Below are positions 30,314-34,016 of a stretch of 34,016 nt of DNA, one piece after another. Numbering within the stretch: position 1 is the stretch's first letter; the number at the start of each line of letters is the position of its first letter. The translations under genes and the position numbers were made by a program. This stretch comes from Rubrivivax sp. (GTDB lineage: Bacteria > Pseudomonadota > Gammaproteobacteria > Burkholderiales > Burkholderiaceae_C): positions 1-34,016 of the forward strand of contig JAEUPF010000045.1 of NCBI GenBank assembly GCA_016790425.1, read 5' to 3'. A model generated the notes under the pieces. That model was not told the DNA's origin and did no database searches. It saw only the letters and a list, made by a program, of their open reading frames with translations.

Positions 30314-31006
30314 ATGTCGTTGGCCGGCTTCATGGGCATGCTGCTCGCGTTCATCGCCCGGCTCGTCACCGGCGCGCAGGGCCACTGGCGCGGCTGCCCG
30401 CCCAAGGCCGAGCAGCGCATCTACTTCGCCAACCACCAGAGCCACCTCGACTGGGTGCTGATCTGGGCGGCGCTGCCGCACGACCTGCGCGCCGCCACGC
30501 GGCCGATCGCGGCGCGCGACTACTGGACGAAGACGCCGTTCAAGCAGTGGCTGACCAGCCGCGTGTTCAACGCCGTCTACGTCGCACGGGCACGTTCCAC
30601 AGGCGCCGACGCGCCGGGCTCCAAGGGTGCCGACGCGCCGGGTTCCAAGGCCGCCGACGCGCCGGGGGCCGCCGACGAGGACCCGCTCGAGCCGCTGGTC
30701 GAGGCGCTGCGTGCCGGCGACTCGCTCGTCATCTTCCCCGAAGGCACGCGCAGCAGCCGCGGCGAGCCGATGCCGTTCAAGAGCGGCCTCTATCACCTCG
30801 CCGAGCAGTTCCCGCAGGTGCCGCTGGTGCCGGCGTGGATCGACAACGTGCAGCGCGTGATGCCCAAGGGCGAGGTGGTGCCGGTGCCGATCCTGTGCAC
30901 GGTGACCTTCGGCACGCCGATGCTGCTGGCACCGGGCGAGGACAAGCGCGCCTTCCTCGAACGCGCGCGCGCGGCAGTGGTCGCCGAGCGGCCGCGCGTG
31001 GCCTGA
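30314..31006 (+). CDS. 1-acyl-sn-glycerol-3-phosphate acyltransferase, PlsC-like
   Basis: 230 residues from ATG 30314. The acyltransferase motifs are clear: IYFANHQSHLDWV with His41 and Asp46 (HxxxxD), KQWLTSRVFNAVYVAR, VIFPEGTRSS (FPEGTR) and LVPAWIDN. It transfers an acyl chain to lysophosphatidate or a related lysophospholipid in the inner membrane; the N-terminus (MSLAGFMGMLLAFIARLVTG) is a membrane-touching helix. Between motifs 2 and 3, residues about 97-120 form GADAPGSK repeats from a 24-bp tandem DNA repeat, which is not seen in usual family members. It is followed after 39 bp by a CdsA-like gene, so the pair covers two successive steps in phospholipid synthesis. Confidence 0.88.
   Translation: MSLAGFMGMLLAFIARLVTGAQGHWRGCPPKAEQRIYFANHQSHLDWVLIWAALPHDLRAATRPIAARDYWTKTPFKQWLTSRVFNAVYVARARSTGADAPGSKGADAPGSKAADAPGAADEDPLEPLVEALRAGDSLVIFPEGTRSSRGEPMPFKSGLYHLAEQFPQVPLVPAWIDNVQRVMPKGEVVPVPILCTVTFGTPMLLAPGEDKRAFLERARAAVVAERPRVA
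30602..30673 (+). repeat. 24-bp tandem repeat inside the PlsC-like gene
   Basis: Three 24-bp units at 30602, 30626 and 30650; the first two differ at two bases, the third diverges at its end. They encode GADAPGSK, GADAPGSK and AADAPGAA in the loop between the HxxxxD and FPEGTR motifs. Frame is preserved. Confidence 0.9.
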
Positions 31007-31045
31007 GCCCGCGCGCGCCGGCGCCCAGCGTTCCCTTCGCCTTCG

Positions 31046-32014
31046 ATGCAGCCCCTGCGCAGCCTCGACGCCACCGCCCAGGTGGGCTTGCTCTTCGTCT
31101 CGCTGTTCGGCCTGCTGGTGCTGGCGAGCGTGGCCTTCGCGCTGCTGTCGATCAAGGCCGTGCCCGACGAGCGCGCGCGCGAGCGCCAGCGCGCCACCGC
31201 GCGCGACCTGCGGGCGCTGTGGCTGGGCTCGCTCGTCTTCTGGATCGCCTGGGTCTCGGGCCCGGTGGGCGCGACGCTCGCCTTCGCCGCCTTCTCGTTC
31301 CTGGCCCTGCGCGAGTTCATCACCCTCGTGCACACGCGGCGCGCCGACCACCGCAGCCTGATCCTCGCGTTCTTCGTGATCCTGCCGCTGCAGTACCTGA
31401 TCGTGGCGCTGCGCCGCTTCGACCTCTTCAGCGTCTTCGTGCCGGTGTATGCCTTTCTCGCGCTGCCGGTGGCCGGCGCGCTGGCCGGCGACCCGGCGCG
31501 GTTCCTGGAACGCAACGCGAAGATGCAGTGGGGCATCATGGTGTGCGTGTTCGGCCTCTCGCATGCCCCCGCCCTGCTGCTGCTGGAGTTCCGCGGCTAC
31601 GAGGAGCGCGGCGCCTTCCTCGTCTTCTTCCTCGTCGCCGTGGTGGCGGCGGCGCAATTGACGCAGGAAGTGGCCAGCCGCCACCTGCGCCGCCGTCCGC
31701 TGGCACGGCACATCGACCGCAACTTCTCGCTGCGCGCCTTCGCCCTGGGCGTGGCGGCGGCGGCGGCGCTGGGGGCGGCGCTGTTCTGGATCACGCCGGT
31801 CGATGCGCTGCGCGCCGCGGTGATGGCCGCGGTGGCCGGCGCCTGCGGCACGCTGGGGGAACTGGTGATGCGGGCGCTGAAGAAGGACGCCGGCGTGCGC
31901 TGGTGGGGCAACCGGCCCTCGGTGACCGGCGCCGTGGGCTTGCTCGACCGCGTGGCGCCGCTGTGCTTCGCCGCGCCGGTCTTCTTTCATTCGGTGCGGT
32001 GGTACTTCGTGTGA
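31046..32014 (+). CDS. CdsA-like phosphatidate cytidylyltransferase family protein
   Basis: 322 residues, with about seven or eight membrane helices. Family features include REFITLVHTRRADHR, QTLTQEVASRHL-type loop (AAQLTQEVASRHLRRRP), and the C-terminal LVMRALKKDAGVRWWGNRPS followed by LLDRVAPL. In true CdsA the last part contains KR-x4-KD and PGHGGxxDRxD; here the second charged Asp, the His-Gly-Gly and the final Asp are replaced (RWW, TGAVG, VAP). So it belongs to the CdsA-like group that is often paired with an acyltransferase, but canonical CTP:phosphatidate activity is doubtful. Last gene of the seven-gene unit; follows the PlsC-like gene by 39 bp. Confidence 0.85.
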   Translation: MQPLRSLDATAQVGLLFVSLFGLLVLASVAFALLSIKAVPDERARERQRATARDLRALWLGSLVFWIAWVSGPVGATLAFAAFSFLALREFITLVHTRRADHRSLILAFFVILPLQYLIVALRRFDLFSVFVPVYAFLALPVAGALAGDPARFLERNAKMQWGIMVCVFGLSHAPALLLLEFRGYEERGAFLVFFLVAVVAAAQLTQEVASRHLRRRPLARHIDRNFSLRAFALGVAAAAALGAALFWITPVDALRAAVMAAVAGACGTLGELVMRALKKDAGVRWWGNRPSVTGAVGLLDRVAPLCFAAPVFFHSVRWYFV

Positions 32015-32448
32015 TGCGCGTGCCGAAGCCGCTGCGCGATCGGATGCTCGGGTTCGCCGTTCGCGGTCCCGCGGCCCCCCTCCGGCGGCTTGGGGCGGCA
32101 TCGGGCCGGCGGGGTGCCCGATCCGGCATCGGCGGTGGTGTGCGGCGAGAAGAACAAAGCCAGGCTGACCGGCGCCGCGGGCTTCTCTTCGAAGACCGAC
32201 CCCGGTGCCACGCCAAGGACGCCGGGGGGGCGGCTCAGCGAGGTAAAGGGGGCATCCGGGCGCCCTGCGAGCGCAGCGAGCCGGGCGGCCGAAAGAGGAC
32301 ACGAGCGCAGCCGCCCCCCAGGCGGCCTTGGCGCGCCACGACCTTCCCGCGCCCGGCTTCGGCGCGTCTCGATCTCGGCGCACCGCGATCCCAGCGATTG
32401 CCGGCCGGCGCAACAAGGCGCAGGCTCGCCTGAGCGAGCGCGAAGACC
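32015..32448. repeat. 434-bp GC-rich intergenic region, probably containing dispersed repeat sequence
   Basis: No believable gene is present: all frames are Arg/Pro/Gly-rich and lack start contexts. It contains the perfect hairpin GCCGCC-CCCCA-GGCGGC at 32310-32326, several GGGGG/CCCCC-rich segments with reverse-complementary similarity (around 32075-32100 and 32305-32330), and a TGCGAGCGCAGCGAGCCGGG segment near 32268-32287. This resembles the repeated intergenic elements seen in related GC-rich Burkholderiales, an impression I cannot verify here. Promoter of ruvC must lie in its right part. Confidence 0.35.
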
Positions 32449-32997
32449 ATGCGCATCCTCGGCATCGACCCCGGCCTGCAACGAACCGGCTTCGGCGTCA
32501 TCGAGGCGCAGGGCCAGCGCCTGGCCTATGTCGCCAGCGGCACCATCAGCACCGCCGACGCGCCGCGCGGCGAACTGCCGCGGCGGCTGAAGATCATCTT
32601 CGAGGGCGTGTGCGAGGTCGTCGAGCGCTATGCGCCCGACTGCGCCGCCACCGAGATCGTCTTCGTCAACGTCAATCCGCAGAGCACGCTGCTGCTCGGC
32701 CAGGCGCGCGGCGCGGCGCTGGCCGGCCTGGTGCGTGGCGACCTGCCGGTGGCCGAGTACACCGCGCTGCAGATGAAGAAGGCGGTCGTCGGCCACGGCC
32801 TGGCGAACAAGGCGCAGGTGCAGGAGATGGTGCGCCGGCTGCTCGCGTTGCCGGGGCTGCCCGGCAAGGACGCGGCCGATGCGCTGGGGCTGGCGATCGT
32901 GCACGCGCACGCGGCCGCCTCGCTGTCGACGCTGGCCGCGGCAACGCCGCTGGCCCGCCGGGCGCACGCGCAATACCGCAAGGGCCGCGTGTACTGA
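32449..32997 (+). CDS. ruvC: crossover junction endodeoxyribonuclease RuvC
   Basis: 182 residues. It opens [20 protein letters not shown] with catalytic Asp7, has [20 protein letters not shown] with Glu69, and ends its active site in [16 protein letters not shown] with Asp141 and Asp144. These are the four acidic residues that bind magnesium in RuvC. It cuts Holliday junctions symmetrically with RuvAB. Length is normal. In many Burkholderiales ruvC is near ruvA/ruvB; here a dienelactone hydrolase follows, so ruvAB must be elsewhere or farther on. Confidence 0.97.
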   Translation: MRILGIDPGLQRTGFGVIEAQGQRLAYVASGTISTADAPRGELPRRLKIIFEGVCEVVERYAPDCAATEIVFVNVNPQSTLLLGQARGAALAGLVRGDLPVAEYTALQMKKAVVGHGLANKAQVQEMVRRLLALPGLPGKDAADALGLAIVHAHAAASLSTLAAATPLARRAHAQYRKGRVY

Positions 32998-33053
32998 GGC
33001 GCGCGTGCATCATCGCCGCCGTTCGCTGGCCCCCCCAACCCGAGGAGACGACG

Positions 33054-33776
33054 ATGAGCGATCCCGTCCAGCGCCGCTGGATCGAACTGGCCGCCGGCTA
33101 CGGCGGCTACCTGGCACTGCCGCCGTCGGGCAAAGGCCCCGGATTGCTGGTGTTGCAGGAGATCTTCGGCGTCAACGAGCACATCCGCGCCGTGGCCGAC
33201 CAGTACGCGCTCGACGGCTTCGTCGTGCTGGCGCCCGACCTCTTCTGGCGCCAGGCGCCGCGCGTCGAACTCGGCTACGCCGGCGAGGACATGACCCAAG
33301 CGCGCGCGCTGATGCAGGGCTACACCACCGAGCAGGCCATCGCCGACCTCGGCGTGGCTGCGCGCACGCTGCGCGGGAGGACCGAAGTGGGCGCGGCGAA
33401 GGCGGGCGCGTCCGGCGAGCCGCGCATCGGCGCGGTGGGCTACTGCATGGGCGGCCGCATGGCCTGGTTCGCCGCGGCCACGGCCGGCGTCGACGCGGCG
33501 GTGGCCTACTACGGCGGCGGCATCCACTTGAACCTTCAGCACGCGGCGAACGTGCGCTGCCCGATGCAGTTCCACTACGCCGGCCACGACGAACACATCC
33601 CGCCCGAGGCCGTGGCCGCGGTGCGCAACGCGCTGCCCGCCGAGCGCGCTGAAGTGCACCTGTATGCCGATGCGCACCACGGCTTCAACTGCTGGGCCCG
33701 CGGCAGCTACCACGCGCCCAGTGCGGCGCTGGCGCACGGGCGCGCGCTGGCGTTCCTGGCCCGGCACCTCTTCTGA
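33054..33776 (+). CDS. dienelactone hydrolase family protein
   Basis: 240 residues from ATG 33054, preceded by CGAGGAGACGACG. Triad: Cys131 in GYCMGGRM, Asp179 in YAGHDEHIP, and His209 in DAHHGFNCW, with Glu36 in LQEIFGVN holding the resting cysteine, all as in dienelactone hydrolase. The fold motif GFVVLAPDLFWRQAPRVELG is typical. It hydrolyses dienelactones in chlorocatechol pathways, or related esters; no aromatic-degradation genes are nearby, so the physiological substrate is unknown. Its stop TGA at 33774-33776 is the first three bases of a heptamer repeat array. It is convergent with the tryptophan 2,3-dioxygenase gene. Confidence 0.93.
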   Translation: MSDPVQRRWIELAAGYGGYLALPPSGKGPGLLVLQEIFGVNEHIRAVADQYALDGFVVLAPDLFWRQAPRVELGYAGEDMTQARALMQGYTTEQAIADLGVAARTLRGRTEVGAAKAGASGEPRIGAVGYCMGGRMAWFAAATAGVDAAVAYYGGGIHLNLQHAANVRCPMQFHYAGHDEHIPPEAVAAVRNALPAERAEVHLYADAHHGFNCWARGSYHAPSAALAHGRALAFLARHLF

Positions 33777-33842
33777 CACCTGACACCTGACACCTGACAC
33801 CTGACACCTGACACCTGACACCTGACACCTGACACCTGACAC
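33774..33842. repeat. TGACACC heptamer tandem array, 9 full copies and a partial tenth
   Basis: Nine exact copies run from 33774 to 33836, then TGACAC to 33842. The array starts at the stop codon of the dienelactone hydrolase gene. Since 7 is not a multiple of three, TGA recurs in every frame within three units, so readthrough would end quickly. No spacers, so it is not CRISPR. Confidence 0.98.
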
Positions 33843-33845
33843 GCG

Positions 33846-33874
33846 CGGGCGCCGCGCACCGCGGGCGGCGCCCG
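33846..33874. terminator. GC-rich hairpin between convergent genes
   Basis: CGGGCGCC at 33846-33853 pairs perfectly with GGCGCCCG at 33867-33874 around a 13-base loop. It lies between the heptamer array and the stop of the dioxygenase gene. No T-run on either side; possible shared terminator. Confidence 0.4.
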
Positions 33875-33890
33875 GGCCGCGCCCGCTGCG

Positions 33891-34016
33891 TCACAGGTCC
33901 GTGCGCAGCTTCCAGATCTCCGGGAACAGCACCACGTCGAGCATCTTGCGCAGGTAGCTCACGCCGCCGGTGCCGCCGGTGCCGCGCTTGAAGCCGATGA
34001 CGCGCTCCACCGTGGT
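33891..34016 (-). CDS. kynA: tryptophan 2,3-dioxygenase, C-terminal 41 residues (cut by window edge)
   Basis: On the minus strand the frame reads [20 protein letters not shown] then [19 protein letters not shown] and stops at 33893-33891. IGxKxGTGG followed by YLR and a final FPE(I/L)W..RT.L is the conserved C-terminus of tryptophan 2,3-dioxygenase, the heme enzyme that opens the indole ring to N-formylkynurenine in the kynurenine pathway. The GTGG loop lies over the active site. About 240 more residues should lie beyond position 34016. Confidence 0.9.
   Translation of the reverse strand, partial: TTVERVIGFKRGTGGTGGVSYLRKMLDVVLFPEIWKLRTDL

Noticed and set aside
33774-33842. Possible CRISPR array from regular repeats
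   Set aside because: Units are 7 bp and directly adjacent; no spacers.

Overview
The window is 34 kb of very GC-rich (about 70% by eye) chromosomal DNA with tightly packed, mostly housekeeping or signalling genes. Gene content (monomeric isocitrate dehydrogenase, IF-1 beside a cold shock gene, two-domain polyphosphate:AMP phosphotransferase, TrpX-like ABC binding protein, tryptophan 2,3-dioxygenase) and codon bias suggest a betaproteobacterium of the order Burkholderiales, perhaps near Rubrivivax/Leptothrix/Piscinibacter. That placement is inference. No rRNA, tRNA, phage, insertion sequence or CRISPR array was seen.

Layout. 1-1170: N-terminal half of a monomeric NADP isocitrate dehydrogenase (minus). 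1412-3236: a small decayed accessory patch with a frameshifted VapB-like antitoxin, a truncated PIN toxin, a 5' scrap of another gene, a nucleotidyltransferase-fold protein and a ParD-like antitoxin. 3454-7836: a large secreted alpha-2-macroglobulin with an intact thioester motif. 7899-8663: a second nucleotidyltransferase. 8664-9051: no protein gene, but a convincing structured small-RNA candidate with its own promoter-like element and a UUCG-loop terminator. 9052-9909: small conserved protein, infA and a cold shock gene. 10058-14306: an adenylate cyclase-FHA protein divergent from a polyphosphate:AMP phosphotransferase and a cyclic-nucleotide-binding MscS channel, which reads as an adenine-nucleotide module. 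14403-17661: SDR oxidoreductase, TPR/HEAT periplasmic protein, and an OsmC plus glyoxalase II pair.

17730-32014 is the most interesting part. Two divergent operons leave the 411-bp gap 21960-22370. The minus operon encodes a membrane sensor without output domain, a sensor-MFS transporter fusion and a TrpX-like ABC substrate-binding protein. The plus operon encodes an alpha/beta hydrolase, a histidine phosphatase-like protein with an altered active site, a hybrid histidine kinase with two receiver domains and an HPt domain, a receiver-GGDEF-EAL regulator, a PilZ protein, a PlsC-like acyltransferase and a CdsA-like protein. Several genes overlap by ATGA. In the gap lie two divergent sequences that closely resemble flagellar sigma-28 (FliA) promoters, one facing each operon. 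I infer a motility-regulated module that senses a small molecule, signals through phosphorelay and c-di-GMP, and may act on membrane lipid synthesis.

32015-34016: a 434-bp GC-rich intergenic region that looks repetitive, a ruvC gene apart from ruvAB, a dienelactone hydrolase whose stop codon is the first unit of a TGACACC heptamer array, and the C-terminal end of tryptophan 2,3-dioxygenase (minus).
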